This document shows positions 17,519 to 27,048 of a stretch of 64,000 nucleotides of DNA, in pieces (position 1 is the first letter of the stretch; each line of letters opens with the position of its first letter). The stretch is from Parvularculaceae bacterium. Its GTDB lineage: Bacteria > Pseudomonadota > Alphaproteobacteria > Caulobacterales > Parvularculaceae. The position numbers were made by a program, and so were the translations under genes. Location of the stretch: the NCBI GenBank assembly GCA_013389105.1, contig JACADZ010000076.1, positions 35,024 to 99,023 on the forward strand, in the 5' to 3' direction. The notes below the pieces were generated by a model that ran no database searches, had not been told where the DNA came from, and worked only from the letters and a program-made list of their open reading frames with translations.

Positions 17519-18064
17519 ATGCTCGGCGTCGGCGATAAGCTTCCCGATTTTTCGGTGACGGGCGTCAAGCCCGGGTTCAACAAGCACGAGGAAGGCGGTC
17601 AGTCGGCGTTCGAACCCCTCACCCAGGCGAGCTTCCCGGGCAAGTGGAAGGTCATCTATTTCTATCCGAAGGATTTCACTTTCGTCTGCCCGACAGAGAT
17701 CGCCGAATTCGGCAGGCTCGCCAAAGAATTCGCCGATCGGGACGCGGTCGTTCTCGGCGGAAGCACCGATAACGAGTTCTGCAAACTCGCCTGGCGGCGC
17801 GACCATCCCGATCTGAAGAGCCATCCGGCCTGGCAGTTTGCCGACACCAATGGTTCTCTGGTCGACGGTCTTGGCGTGCGCGCGCCTCAAGGCGTCGCCT
17901 TCCGCGCGACCTTCATCGTTGACCCGCACAATGTTATCCAGCACGTGTCGGTGAACAGCCTCTCGGTCGGTCGCAATCCGGCCGAGATCCTCCGCATCCT
18001 TGACGCTCTGCAAACGGACGAACTCTGCCCCTGCAACCGTCCGGTCGGCGGCGATACGCTCTAA
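17519..18064 (+). CDS. ahpC: AhpC/TSA-type peroxiredoxin
   Basis: 181 residues. Peroxidatic Cys57 lies in DFTFVCPTE, and a C-terminal Cys pair (170 and 172 in ELCPCNRPVGG) can resolve the disulfide. It reduces hydrogen peroxide and organic peroxides in the cytoplasm. The strong ribosome site AAAGGAG lies upstream. Its expected reductant here is AhpD (20158-20691), since no ahpF is present in the window. A TPR-sulfotransferase gene sits between the two. Confidence 0.95.
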   Translation: MLGVGDKLPDFSVTGVKPGFNKHEEGGQSAFEPLTQASFPGKWKVIYFYPKDFTFVCPTEIAEFGRLAKEFADRDAVVLGGSTDNEFCKLAWRRDHPDLKSHPAWQFADTNGSLVDGLGVRAPQGVAFRATFIVDPHNVIQHVSVNSLSVGRNPAEILRILDALQTDELCPCNRPVGGDTL

Positions 18065-18122
18065 TGCTATTGCAGGCCGCCGCGCGTTGACGCGTGGCGG
18101 CTTCATCAATCCCGAGAGCCCG

Positions 18123-20138
18123 ATGTCGATCGAGGAAAAACTGGCGCAGGCGCGGCGCGCCCGCGTGGATGGCGATTGGCGAAGCGCGGAGCTCTTGTGC
18201 AGGGAAGTACTTGACAAGAGCCCCGTGCACCCGGCTGCGACCGGGCTGCTTGGTCAGGTGCTTGCCGAACATGGGGACCTCGCCGCCGCGGCGCACTTCA
18301 TCAAGTTAGCGATCGGGCTTGCGCCGAATAGCGCCGACGTTCGTCTCAACGCAGCAGTATTCAACGAACGGCAGGGCGATCTCAAGGGCGCGCTCGACGA
18401 GTGCAAGCGCGCCTCAGAGCTTGACCCGACGAAGTTCGAGGTTTGGGCGACCTACGGGAACTATCTGGGCAAGGCGATGCTTTTCGAGCCGGCCGCAAAG
18501 GCCTTGAGGCACGCGGTTCGACTGAATCCAAATCATCCGGGTGCGGCTCTGCTGCTCGCCGGAGCCTGCTTTGAACTTGACGATTATGCCGGAGCCCATT
18601 CAGCGCTCGATCTTGCTGACAAGGTCGCGCCCGATCTGCCCCAGACTCTGAAGATGCGAACGCATATTGCGCGGCGCGCCGGCGACGATGAGACGCTTCT
18701 TGGATTCGCCGAGCGGTGGTTCGAGAAGGAGCCGAACAGCGACGAGGCGCGAATGGCGCTTGCATTTGCGCTGGCCCAGGCCGGTTACTATGCGCGGGCT
18801 GCAAAAACGTTTCAGCCGATCGCCGAACGCGAGCCTCTACGAGCCGACTACCTCGCCACCATGGGCCGCCATTATCTTGGCGCCAGGGATCTCGACCAGG
18901 CGCGTGCATGGTTCGAGCGCGCGCTGAGCGTTGAGCCTGAATTCGAGGAGGCCCATTACGGTCTTGCTCGCACCGCCACCTACTCCGGAGACCTGAAGGC
19001 CGCCGAAAGATTCTGCCGGCGCGCGATCAGCATAGATCGCGGACACATCGACTCGCTGGCCTTGCTGACCGAGGTCTGTGAAGGCCGAATCGGCGATGCC
19101 GAATTCGAAGCGCTGAAGGCCCTTTCCGCCAACCCGAATGTGCGCCTCGATGCGCGCGCGACCGCCGCCTACGCCCTTGGCGATGCAAGTCACAAGCGCA
19201 AGATGCGGGCGGAGGCCTTCGAGGCTTGGACCCAGGCGAACCGTCACAAAACCGCGATCCTCGCCGCGACGCCGCTGGGACCCTACGACCCGGCGCGCCA
19301 GGCGAGATTCACGCAGTTGCTCATGGACGTGTTCGCACTTGACCCGCTCGACACGGCGCATGAACCGCCGCGCGAGGGAGAGCCGACTCCGATCTTCATC
19401 GTCGGCATGCCGCGCTCGGGAACGACGCTCCTCGAAAACGCCCTGTCCGCCCACCCCCTGGTTGCAGGCGGCGGAGAACTGCCGGCGCTGCCCTACATCC
19501 TTGATCAGCTGATGGAGGCTTTCGCCGCGACCGGCGGCCGGGGACGGCGCATTGACGAGTCGACCAAGGCCGGATCAAGGGAAATGTATTTCCGGCAGGT
19601 GCGCGAGTTCCGGCTCGACGCCTTGCCCTTCCTGACCGACAAGCAGCCCACGAACTTTCTCTCCGTCGGACTCATCCGTATCCTGTTTCCGCAGGCGCGC
19701 ATCATTCACATCCGCCGCAATCCCCTGGATACCGGCTTTTCAATCTACAGGAAGAACTTTTCGAAACGCTGGCCTTTCGCCTTCGACCAGAGGTCAATCG
19801 CGCACTATTACGGACAGTACGCCCGCATCATGGATCACTGGCGGCGCAACTACCCGGCAGCCGTCGCCTTTGTTCAATACGAAAACCTGATCGCCGACTT
19901 TGAAGGCGAGATGCGGCGGCTCGTCGACTTCTGCGGGCTTCCCTGGGACGACATTTGCGTCAATTACCAGTTCGAAGAGCGCTCGGTGATCACGTTCAGC
20001 GCTGTGCAGGTCCGCAAGGGCGCTTCAAAGGATCATTCGGGCAGCGCCGAGCCATATCGCGACTTCCTGAAGCCGATGGCTGACGCGCTGATCGAAGCCG
20101 GTGTCGATCTCGAAACCGGCGACCTCGCCAAATCCTAG
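18123..20138 (+). CDS. TPR-repeat sulfotransferase
   Basis: 671 residues from the ATG at 18123 ([19 protein letters not shown]); the track's earlier start runs into ahpC. The N-terminal ~400 residues are tandem TPRs (for example [20 protein letters not shown]). The C-terminal domain is a PAPS sulfotransferase: 5'-phosphosulfate loop [15 protein letters not shown] near residue 422 and 3'-phosphate motif [14 protein letters not shown] near 530. It is soluble with no signal peptide. Proteins of this build are frequent in marine alphaproteobacteria, and their acceptor is usually unknown. The gene lies 58 bases after ahpC and 19 bases before ahpD on the same strand, so it may be part of the peroxide-response transcript. 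Confidence 0.9.
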   Translation: MSIEEKLAQARRARVDGDWRSAELLCREVLDKSPVHPAATGLLGQVLAEHGDLAAAAHFIKLAIGLAPNSADVRLNAAVFNERQGDLKGALDECKRASELDPTKFEVWATYGNYLGKAMLFEPAAKALRHAVRLNPNHPGAALLLAGACFELDDYAGAHSALDLADKVAPDLPQTLKMRTHIARRAGDDETLLGFAERWFEKEPNSDEARMALAFALAQAGYYARAAKTFQPIAEREPLRADYLATMGRHYLGARDLDQARAWFERALSVEPEFEEAHYGLARTATYSGDLKAAERFCRRAISIDRGHIDSLALLTEVCEGRIGDAEFEALKALSANPNVRLDARATAAYALGDASHKRKMRAEAFEAWTQANRHKTAILAATPLGPYDPARQARFTQLLMDVFALDPLDTAHEPPREGEPTPIFIVGMPRSGTTLLENALSAHPLVAGGGELPALPYILDQLMEAFAATGGRGRRIDESTKAGSREMYFRQVREFRLDALPFLTDKQPTNFLSVGLIRILFPQARIIHIRRNPLDTGFSIYRKNFSKRWPFAFDQRSIAHYYGQYARIMDHWRRNYPAAVAFVQYENLIADFEGEMRRLVDFCGLPWDDICVNYQFEERSVITFSAVQVRKGASKDHSGSAEPYRDFLKPMADALIEAGVDLETGDLAKS

Positions 20139-20157
20139 CTTTCAAAGGAGGATTGTT

Positions 20158-20691
20158 ATGAGTCTCGACGCGTTGCGGGAATCCCTCCCCGATTACGCCA
20201 AGGATATTCGCCTCAATCTCGGAACGCTTGCTGCAGAATCCGTCCTGTCGGACCAGCAAAAGCATGGGACGTTTCTCGCTTCGGCCCTCGCGTCGCGCAA
20301 CGCAGGCGTCATTCGGGCGGTCGACGCCTGGGCTGGCGCGGCGCTGTCGCCTGAAGCGCGGAACGCCGCGAAAGCCGCCGCCGCGATCATGGCGATGAAC
20401 AACGTCTATTACCGAGCCACGCACCTTATGGCGGCCAAAGACTACGCGACCATGCCGGCGAAGCTGCGCATGAACGTGATTGGCGCGCCCGGCGTCGACA
20501 AGCTCGATTTCGAGCTATGGGCTCTCGCGGTCTCCGCCATCAACGGTTGCGGCATGTGCCTCGACGCGCATGAGAAGGTCGTCCGCAAGGGCGGTCTTTC
20601 CGCCGAACAGGTGCAGGCGGCCCTCAGGATCGCCGCCGCCGTTCACGCCGCGGCCGCCGTCTTGGATGGGGAGGAAGCCCTGGCCGCGTGA
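20158..20691 (+). CDS. ahpD: Alkyl hydroperoxide reductase AhpD
   Basis: 177 residues from the ATG at 20158, preceded by a near-perfect AAAGGAGG. It is a carboxymuconolactone-decarboxylase-like all-alpha protein. The redox pair Cys131/Cys134 and His138 in [12 protein letters not shown] are numbered almost as in M. tuberculosis AhpD (130/133/137). It passes electrons to AhpC, in mycobacteria from a lipoylated E2 component. Ends 3 bases from a convergent gene. Confidence 0.95.
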   Translation: MSLDALRESLPDYAKDIRLNLGTLAAESVLSDQQKHGTFLASALASRNAGVIRAVDAWAGAALSPEARNAAKAAAAIMAMNNVYYRATHLMAAKDYATMPAKLRMNVIGAPGVDKLDFELWALAVSAINGCGMCLDAHEKVVRKGGLSAEQVQAALRIAAAVHAAAAVLDGEEALAA

Positions 20692-20694
20692 TCC

Positions 20695-22044
20695 TCAGGC
20701 CGTGCCCGCGAGCGCGTCTATCAGGGGGCCCAGGTGCTTCTCATAATTTCTCCAGCGTGCGACTGACGTCCGGCTGATTGGCTGGCGCGCCTGGTAGGCG
20801 CTTGAGGTCTGGATGTGGCGGGGCTTGGGCGCCCCGGTCGACGCCTCGGCCGGCGAGAGATCGAGCGCCGTCAGGACACGCTCGTACTCCGCCTCCGGAC
20901 GGTCAACGAATGCGTCATAGTCAACCGTGATGAGATCGCCGAGCAAGTCGCGCCAATGGGCCATGAGGTCGGCGTGAAGCCGGTAGTAGCGGCCTAGCGC
21001 GCGGAGATCGAACTTGTAGCTGTGCTCGGACCTAAGAAACTGAAAGTAGCAGGAGAGGCACGTATCGACCGGATCGCGCCGGCAATGAATGACGGCGGCC
21101 GCCGGCAGCATGAGACGGATCAGCCCTAGAAACTGGAAGTTCATGAGGTTCTTGTCGATGAGCCGCGCCGCCGTGACATGGCGTTTCTCGAACTTTTCGA
21201 CATATCGCCGCCCAAAGCCCTCAAACGCCTCCGCGGGAAGTTTAGGAGCCCAGTCCGGATATTGCACCTTGCCCGGATGATTGGCGCTGATAAGGCCGAC
21301 AATCCGCGTAATCTCGGGCCGCTCGCCCAGAGCAGCGACCCCGGGATGGCGCGCGAGTTGATCTTCGAGGAGCGAGGACCCGCAGCGCGGCATGCCGACG
21401 ATGAACACGGGCTTCGCGCTCGCGAACCCTGCCCGCTCGTGCTTATCTAGGAATTCGCGGTTGAAGACCGATTTTATTCGCCAGAATCGGGCCTCGCAGG
21501 CCGCGTCGTCGAACTTGACGCCGGCCAGCTCGTTGCCTTCGCGAAAGCAGGCGAATGCGTAATCGTACTCCCCGATATCGTCGTAGCACTTCCCGAGCGC
21601 AAAGGCGTAGATCGAGCGCGCTTGCCGGTCCGCGCCGGGACGCGCGCGCAGTTCTTCAAGGCGCGCGATGAGGCGGTCGCCCGGCTGCGCCCGTCGAATC
21701 CAGGTGAGGTTGAGAAACGCCGCCGGCATGTCCGGGTCAAGCGCCAGCGCCTCGTTTAGTTGCGCCTCCGCCTCGGAGAATTCGCCGGCGAGGATCAGCG
21801 CGTAGGCGAGGTTCACGCGCGACAGGGCGATTCGCGGATCAGCCGCCACGGCGGCGTGGAACGCAGCCCGGGCGTCGTCATGCTCCATCTCCTCGGCGCA
21901 GGCGGCGCCAAGGAGATTGTAAGACCACGGATTATGCGGGTCGGCTGCGACGGCGCGCCGTCCCATGTCAATCGCCTCGGCGAACCGGCCGGCCGCGTAG
22001 GCGGCGTTGCCGGCGGCGATCAGTTCGTCGGCCGGACTTGTCAT
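20695..22044 (-). CDS. TPR-repeat sulfotransferase (second copy type)
   Basis: 449 residues. Three or so TPRs fill residues 1-180 (AGNAAYAAGRFAEAIDMGRR). A sulfotransferase domain follows with the PAPS loop VFIVGMPRCGSSLLEDQL (~213-231) and HCRRDPVDTCLSCYF. Much shorter than the neighbouring plus-strand paralogue and clearly divergent from it. Its ATG overlaps the methyltransferase stop (ATGA), so it is the third gene of a ykgJ-methyltransferase-sulfotransferase run. The acceptor is unknown. Confidence 0.88.
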   Translation of the reverse strand: MTSPADELIAAGNAAYAAGRFAEAIDMGRRAVAADPHNPWSYNLLGAACAEEMEHDDARAAFHAAVAADPRIALSRVNLAYALILAGEFSEAEAQLNEALALDPDMPAAFLNLTWIRRAQPGDRLIARLEELRARPGADRQARSIYAFALGKCYDDIGEYDYAFACFREGNELAGVKFDDAACEARFWRIKSVFNREFLDKHERAGFASAKPVFIVGMPRCGSSLLEDQLARHPGVAALGERPEITRIVGLISANHPGKVQYPDWAPKLPAEAFEGFGRRYVEKFEKRHVTAARLIDKNLMNFQFLGLIRLMLPAAAVIHCRRDPVDTCLSCYFQFLRSEHSYKFDLRALGRYYRLHADLMAHWRDLLGDLITVDYDAFVDRPEAEYERVLTALDLSPAEASTGAPKPRHIQTSSAYQARQPISRTSVARWRNYEKHLGPLIDALAGTA

Positions 22045-23024
22045 GCCGGCCGCCGCGCCGAGAGCCGCCAGGCTCCCTGGGCGTCGCCCGCTCGAAACTG
22101 AACAGGTTCAAAAGAGATGTCGACGAGTCCGGCGCCGGCAAGGCGGGTCGAGATCTCGTCCATGTCTTGCGGTGAGCGCGCCGCTTGCTGCATCGCTCTC
22201 AGGCGGGCGAGATAGGCCCTCAGCCTCTGTTCGATCTGCTGAAGCCAGCCGAGAGCATCCTCCGGCGCAAAGGCGAAGCGCCGCGCGGCCAACCGCTCCA
22301 TGTCGGCGGCGTAATTCGCAAGAATGGCGGCGCCCGGCGACGGCGGCGATGCGACGAGGCGAGATCGGGCGGCGGCGAGCGTTCGCTGGAAGGCGGCTTC
22401 GCGCTTTTTGTTGACGTAACCCGCAGGAGCGCCGTCATAGCTTGCAGCTAGAGTGTCTCGGAGCGCGCGGATGAGGCCCGCCTCCAGAGCGGCCGCCACG
22501 ACCTGTTCGCTGGCCCCGGATTCCAGCGCGATGGCGCCGCCGGCGACATGCACGACAGCCAGAAGCGGCGCTCCCGGCCGCAGCGCTGACGCCGCTTCGG
22601 AGAATGCGGCGGCTCCGGCATATTCGAGGCCGAACTGGCTGACGACAGCGGAGAAGCTGCCGGGCCGAAAAGGGAGGCGATTGGCGTCGGCAACGCAGCA
22701 GATGACGCGCGCGCCGAGCGTGCGCGCTGCGGTGAGAGCGGCGGGGGCGTAATCGACACAGGTGAAATTCGGACGTGAGGCGGCGGGCAAACTTTCGGCG
22801 CTTCGCGCGATCGGCGCGGCGCCGGACGCAATGTCGAGGACGAGGTCGTCGGGGCGGAGCGCCGCCGTTTCGAGAAAGGATTTCCAGATGGCGTCAAGCG
22901 ACGGCCGCGCCGCGAGCCCGCCCATGATCTCGCCGTCGTTCTGCGGATCGCTCCAGAGTTCCTGCCAATGGTCGGCGCGGCTTGAAATCGGTTGGCTCCC
23001 TAGCTGAAGGCGTCTGCTCTGCAC
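22041..23024 (-). CDS. Class I SAM-dependent methyltransferase
   Basis: About 327 residues. The track's start at 23282 lies inside the upstream ykgJ gene, where the frame reads as Arg/Ser-rich noise; I take one of the two adjacent GTG codons (23024 or 23027) just after that gene's stop. Motif I is VLDIASGAAPIARSAE, followed by CVDYAPAALTAA and VADANRLPFRPGSFSAVVSQFGLEYAG. The C-terminal half (NKKREAAFQRTLAAAR) is helical. No TM segment. Substrate unknown; coupling to a sulfotransferase suggests a shared small-molecule or glycan target. Confidence 0.78.
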   Translation of the reverse strand: MQSRRLQLGSQPISSRADHWQELWSDPQNDGEIMGGLAARPSLDAIWKSFLETAALRPDDLVLDIASGAAPIARSAESLPAASRPNFTCVDYAPAALTAARTLGARVICCVADANRLPFRPGSFSAVVSQFGLEYAGAAAFSEAASALRPGAPLLAVVHVAGGAIALESGASEQVVAAALEAGLIRALRDTLAASYDGAPAGYVNKKREAAFQRTLAAARSRLVASPPSPGAAILANYAADMERLAARRFAFAPEDALGWLQQIEQRLRAYLARLRAMQQAARSPQDMDEISTRLAGAGLVDISFEPVQFRAGDAQGAWRLSARRPA

Positions 23025-23037
23025 CACGCGCCAGCGA

Positions 23038-23796
23038 TCAGGCGATCGGCGCCGAGGCTCCCGGCGCCCGGGCGTTCGCGAAGATGTCGACGCCGGAAAG
23101 CCATTTTTCGAGGGGGTCGGGCGTCGACCAAACGGCGACCAGCGCGGCGTTGAGTTCGAGCCTGTACAAGGGACGCCCGTGCGCCGCGAGGCTGATCGCC
23201 AGGGCGCGCAGGAAAACCTCGGAATTCTGGAAAAGAAACGGACGCGCGCCAGCGAATCGCGGATCGGATGCCCGGACCGCAAATGCGTCCATACAGCCTT
23301 TGACGGAGGAGCTGAGGAGGCCGCGACACGCTAGCGGGCGGCCCGCATAGGCCGAGCAAGCGTTATCGGATTCACCGAGGAGCGGGCACGGCGGACCTCT
23401 GCGCCATCGTGCGTCGCCCGCCTCGCCTCGGGTGACGCGATCGACGTCGCTAACGCGGCGCTTCAGGTCGACGAGACTTTTCTCGTCCCGAGTGCGCGTC
23501 AAATGCTCGGCGAGGAAGAACACCTCCGGCGCAGTCACGACGATCAGCGCGCGACAGCAGAAGGCGCAGCCCTTCGAGCACGCGGGCGGCGCCATGCCGC
23601 CCGAGGGCGCGGGCAGGCGCACCTCCCCCATCGTATCGAACGCCTGATGATATCGCTGGAGCAGGCCGTATAGCGCCTCGCGCGTCACGCCAAGGCGCGC
23701 AAAATGGTCTTGCGCAAACCGCGCCTCGAAGGCCAGCGCGGCCGCCTTCTTTTCTTCAAGGGTCTGCAAGAGCGCCTCTTTGCCGTCTGGCCTCAT
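23038..23796 (-). CDS. YkgJ-family cysteine-cluster protein
   Basis: 252 residues from the ATG at 23796 (MRPDGKEALLQ). It carries the YkgJ/zinc- or iron-chelating signature: ACSKGCAFCCRALIVVTAPEVF in the centre, then CPLLGESDNACSAYAGRPLACRG. These eight or so Cys probably hold a metal or Fe-S cluster. The biochemical role of the family is not firmly known. Upstream gene of a three-gene run with the methyltransferase and sulfotransferase; the start has only a weak ribosome site. Confidence 0.85.
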   Translation of the reverse strand: MRPDGKEALLQTLEEKKAAALAFEARFAQDHFARLGVTREALYGLLQRYHQAFDTMGEVRLPAPSGGMAPPACSKGCAFCCRALIVVTAPEVFFLAEHLTRTRDEKSLVDLKRRVSDVDRVTRGEAGDARWRRGPPCPLLGESDNACSAYAGRPLACRGLLSSSVKGCMDAFAVRASDPRFAGARPFLFQNSEVFLRALAISLAAHGRPLYRLELNAALVAVWSTPDPLEKWLSGVDIFANARAPGASAPIA

Positions 23797-23868
23797 CTTG
23801 GATGAGCCCGCCGCGCCGCTCAACAGTCCGAGCGACCGGGCCGGAGCGCAGCTCAGGCTGGACAAAAG

Positions 23869-23896
23869 AAAACGGCGGGCTTCAAGCCCGCCGTTT
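23869..23896 (-). terminator. Rho-independent terminator after the TonB receptor gene
   Basis: An 11-base stem AAACGGCGGGC / GCCCGCCGTTT with a TTCAA loop is followed, reading the minus strand, by TTTTCTTTTG. It lies 26 bases past the receptor stop. On the same strand the ykgJ gene begins beyond it, so it separates the two transcripts. Confidence 0.9.
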
Positions 23897-23921
23897 CCGT
23901 TCAGACTTTCGGCCGATCCGA

Positions 23922-26807
23922 TTAGAAGCGGAGCGAGGCGCCGAAGAAGAGCTGCCGGCCGAGGGTGTCGTAGGTGGCCGGGAAGGTGTTGGCCTGCTCA
24001 GAGACCGTCGATCCGAGGATCGGCGCGTCCTTGCCGGTGATGTTCTGCACGCCGACCGTCAGGTCGAGGTTTTCGTTCACCGAATAACGCATCGTCACGT
24101 CGAGATAATTGAACATGCCGATGTCGTCGGACAGATCGCTGATGCACGAAGTCGTCGAGCCGCAAGTGCCCACGACGTCGTAATCGAGACCGCCGATCAG
24201 GCGCCAGCGAACGCTGGTGGTCAGCGGGCCGTAATCCCAGCCAGCCGTCAGCGTGTGCTTGTAGGTGGGCGTCGGCTCGCCGCAGTCGCCGGAGTAGAGC
24301 CCGGTGCACTCGATGTAGCCGTCGATCGGGTCGTAGCCGTTCTTCAGGTAGTAGTTCCCGAAGTAGACGAAGTTCATCGAACCCAGGGAACCGATATCGA
24401 AGCCGTAATTGACCTGGGCTTCGATGCCCTTCGCCTGCAAGAAGGCGATGTTCGATGCGCCAAGGTTCATCAGGAACGGCGAAGCGATTTCGCCGGTGAG
24501 CGGGTTACGAACGACGAGCGCGCAGGCGCTGGCGACGTTGTTGATGTGGCAGCTGTCGAGAATAGTGCCGAGGCCGACCGTCGCGATCGCGTCGCGAACC
24601 TTGATGTTGTAGAAGTCGACGATCAGGGTCAGGTTGTCGACGAAGCTCGGCTCCCACACCATGCCGACCGTGAGCGTATTGGCGGTTTCTTCCGAAAGAT
24701 TCGGGTTGCCGCCGAACAGCGCTTCGATCTGGCCGTTCGATTGGAACGGCGTGCCAACGAGGCCCGGCGGAACGCCGGTGGCGACGCAGGTGGCGACGAT
24801 CGTGGCTGCCGAGAAGCCGCCGAAGCCGCCGCCCGAGCAGGGGTCCTTAGCGCCCGGGAAGCCGTTCGAGATCGCCGTGAACAGCTCGCCGATATTCGGG
24901 GCGCGAACCGCGTGCTGGTATTGGGCGCGGAAGCGCAGACCGTCAACCGGCTCCCAGCTGCCGCCCACCGCATAGGTGTGCGTGCTGCCGACATTCGCGA
25001 TCGAGTAGTCCGAATAGCGATACGCGCCGTTGATCGAGAAATCGCCAATACCGGTATTCTCGAAAATCGGAATGTCGGTTTCGAGGAAGGCTTCGTAGAC
25101 GTCGAAGCGACCGCCGGCCGCCGGCGCCTGGTTGAAGCCGAGCACGTCCGGTCCGAGCACCGAGTCGGGGATCGACTGCGCGAACTCCTCGCGGTATTCG
25201 ACACCAAGCGACACCGCGGGTGCCGATTCGGCCCAGGGCATCTTCATGCCTCCGAGCTCGCCCGTAAGAGTCGAAATGATCTGGGTCTGCTCGACAATGT
25301 CCGCGATCGCGCCCGTACGGCCAATCGTGGCCGCGTCGGCCGGCGACAGCGAACCCGGGCCGTCATAGATATTGGCGCCGGCTTGCAGAGCGGTTCGCAG
25401 CGCGCTGATCGAGACGTTGCCGCTCTGGAACGTATAGATCGACGACCGCCCGAACTGGGCGCCGGTATCCCACACCCAGTTATCATTCAGGTCGACCTTT
25501 ACGCCGCCGGAAATCTGGAAGGTGTTCGTGTCGCGAAGGCTATTGCGGGTGCCCAGTTCCTCGAACCGCTTGTTAAACGTGAAGCAGTAGGTTCCAAGGC
25601 CCGGAGCCGGGTTCGGCACAACGCCCGGAAGAGTGGCGCCGCCGCCCGTGCAGCCCGCCGTCGCGGCGTGGGCCTGCATGATGGCGCCAAGCGCCGGGTT
25701 CAGCGAATCGACGATCGACTTCGGCACCGCGACGAAGAAGCCGGCCGGGGTCGGCGCAAGCTGCTGGTCGACCACCGCGTTGGCGAACACGCCGCGGGCG
25801 TAAACTTCGATGTTATCGCTGACTTCATAGCTGGCGGCGCCGAAAATCGAATAACGCTCTTGCGGCAGCTGCAGGTAGTTGGTCGGCGCGTAGTTGTAGA
25901 GGTCGTTCGGGTTGCCGAAGCGCAGACCGCGAACCAGGTTCGGACCCGGCGCGAAGAGACCCGAGCAGGTATTGCCGGCGCAAAGCGGATCGATCGCCGT
26001 GCCGTTGCCGGTGCCGAAGTTCGAGCTGCCGTTGCCGCGGAAGCGCGTTCCCGGAATGGACGACGAACCGCCCGGAATGAAGCCGACCGAGGTCGAGCCC
26101 GCGCCCGGATCGAAGAAGGTGAATTCCGAGAAGGCGCGGTCGCCCTGGAACAGCGCCTTGCGGTTCGTGTAGGAGGCGCTGAACACCGCGTTGCCCTTCC
26201 CGTCGGCGAAGTTGCCGCCGAGCGTCAGCGCCGCGTTGAAGACGTTCGCGTCCCAGCCTGCGGCCGAAAGACGGTCCGATACGTCGAGTTGAACGCCTTC
26301 GAAGTCGTCCTTCAGGATGAAGTTCACGACGCCGGCGATGGCGTCCGAACCGTAAACGGCCGAGGCGCCGCCGGTCACGACTTCAACGCGGTCCACAAGC
26401 GAGGACGGAATGTTGTTCAGGTCGACCGGCCCGCCGGCACCCGAGCCGACGAAGCGCATGCCGTCGACAAGGACGAGCGTCCGGTTCGTGCCAAGGCCGC
26501 GGAGCGAAACGGTCGCGGTGCCGGTGCCCGGGTTGTTCGACGTCGAGTCGAAGGACGGGATGACCTGCGGCAGCGCGTCGAGATATTCTTCCGAGTTGAC
26601 CGTATTGGTAAGAACCAACTGTTCCGCGTCGACAGTGGCGACCGGGCTGGGAGCCGAAAGGTCCTGGCGCGCGATACGCGAACCGGTCACGACAATTTCG
26701 TCGTCGCCGCCTTCATCTTGAGCAAAAGCCGGCGCGGCCGCGACGGCGGCGACGCCGGTGAGCATGGTCGAGCTCAGGTACCGACCAAGCGCGATCTTCT
26801 TCGACAT
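23922..26807 (-). CDS. TonB-dependent outer-membrane receptor
   Basis: 961 residues. The signal peptide ends APAFAQ, followed by the TonB box-like DEIVVTGSRI. The plug domain (~45-165) includes SLRGLGTNRTLVLVDGMR and GASAVYGSDAIAGVVNFILK, and a 22-strand barrel ends in FFGASLRF with the terminal Phe required for assembly. It is the large type common in Sphingomonadales/Caulobacterales, where such receptors take up peptides, glycans or siderophores. No ligand can be inferred. Ribosome site GGAGGG lies 8 bases before the ATG. A long antisense ORF (1002 aa) is a shadow. Confidence 0.95.
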   Translation of the reverse strand: MSKKIALGRYLSSTMLTGVAAVAAAPAFAQDEGGDDEIVVTGSRIARQDLSAPSPVATVDAEQLVLTNTVNSEEYLDALPQVIPSFDSTSNNPGTGTATVSLRGLGTNRTLVLVDGMRFVGSGAGGPVDLNNIPSSLVDRVEVVTGGASAVYGSDAIAGVVNFILKDDFEGVQLDVSDRLSAAGWDANVFNAALTLGGNFADGKGNAVFSASYTNRKALFQGDRAFSEFTFFDPGAGSTSVGFIPGGSSSIPGTRFRGNGSSNFGTGNGTAIDPLCAGNTCSGLFAPGPNLVRGLRFGNPNDLYNYAPTNYLQLPQERYSIFGAASYEVSDNIEVYARGVFANAVVDQQLAPTPAGFFVAVPKSIVDSLNPALGAIMQAHAATAGCTGGGATLPGVVPNPAPGLGTYCFTFNKRFEELGTRNSLRDTNTFQISGGVKVDLNDNWVWDTGAQFGRSSIYTFQSGNVSISALRTALQAGANIYDGPGSLSPADAATIGRTGAIADIVEQTQIISTLTGELGGMKMPWAESAPAVSLGVEYREEFAQSIPDSVLGPDVLGFNQAPAAGGRFDVYEAFLETDIPIFENTGIGDFSINGAYRYSDYSIANVGSTHTYAVGGSWEPVDGLRFRAQYQHAVRAPNIGELFTAISNGFPGAKDPCSGGGFGGFSAATIVATCVATGVPPGLVGTPFQSNGQIEALFGGNPNLSEETANTLTVGMVWEPSFVDNLTLIVDFYNIKVRDAIATVGLGTILDSCHINNVASACALVVRNPLTGEIASPFLMNLGASNIAFLQAKGIEAQVNYGFDIGSLGSMNFVYFGNYYLKNGYDPIDGYIECTGLYSGDCGEPTPTYKHTLTAGWDYGPLTTSVRWRLIGGLDYDVVGTCGSTTSCISDLSDDIGMFNYLDVTMRYSVNENLDLTVGVQNITGKDAPILGSTVSEQANTFPATYDTLGRQLFFGASLRF

Positions 26808-27048
26808 TAATTATCCCTCCGAAGGTTGTACCGGATGCCCGCCGCCCTACCCACTAGAGCGAGAATACTAGCTCCGCCCCCCGTCAAAAAGGGCCTTGCC
26901 ACGGCGCACCCGACGCCATCGTCGGACCCTATTGTCCGGAAAGTTCTCAGGTCAACAAAGAAGGCCGCGGGCCGACGGCTTCTGGGGAGCGCTGTGGCAA
27001 TATCACAACAACAGCGTTAAGGGCGCATTCAGCTTGGTGAATCGGGGG
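26808..27048. other. Receptor-gene upstream region, no gene seen
   Basis: 241 bases between the TPR/2OG-oxygenase stop and the TonB receptor start, both on the minus strand. A TTGACG (26887-26882) lies 14 bases from TATTCT (26867-26862) on the minus strand; the spacing is short, so the promoter call is weak. I looked for a cobalamin-type riboswitch and found no B12-box sequence. Confidence 0.4.

Noticed and set aside
23802-26810. 1002-residue plus-strand ORF antisense to the TonB receptor
   Set aside because: Arg/Asp/Ala-rich with no domain, mirrors the receptor exactly, and the receptor has signal peptide, plug motif and terminal Phe. High-GC shadow.
27017-27031. TTAA-N7-TTCA box as a CtrA site
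   Set aside because: One mismatch, located just downstream of a stop codon and far from the next start; likely chance.
26808-27048. Cobalamin riboswitch before the TonB receptor
   Set aside because: No B12-box sequence or matching stems seen on the minus strand.
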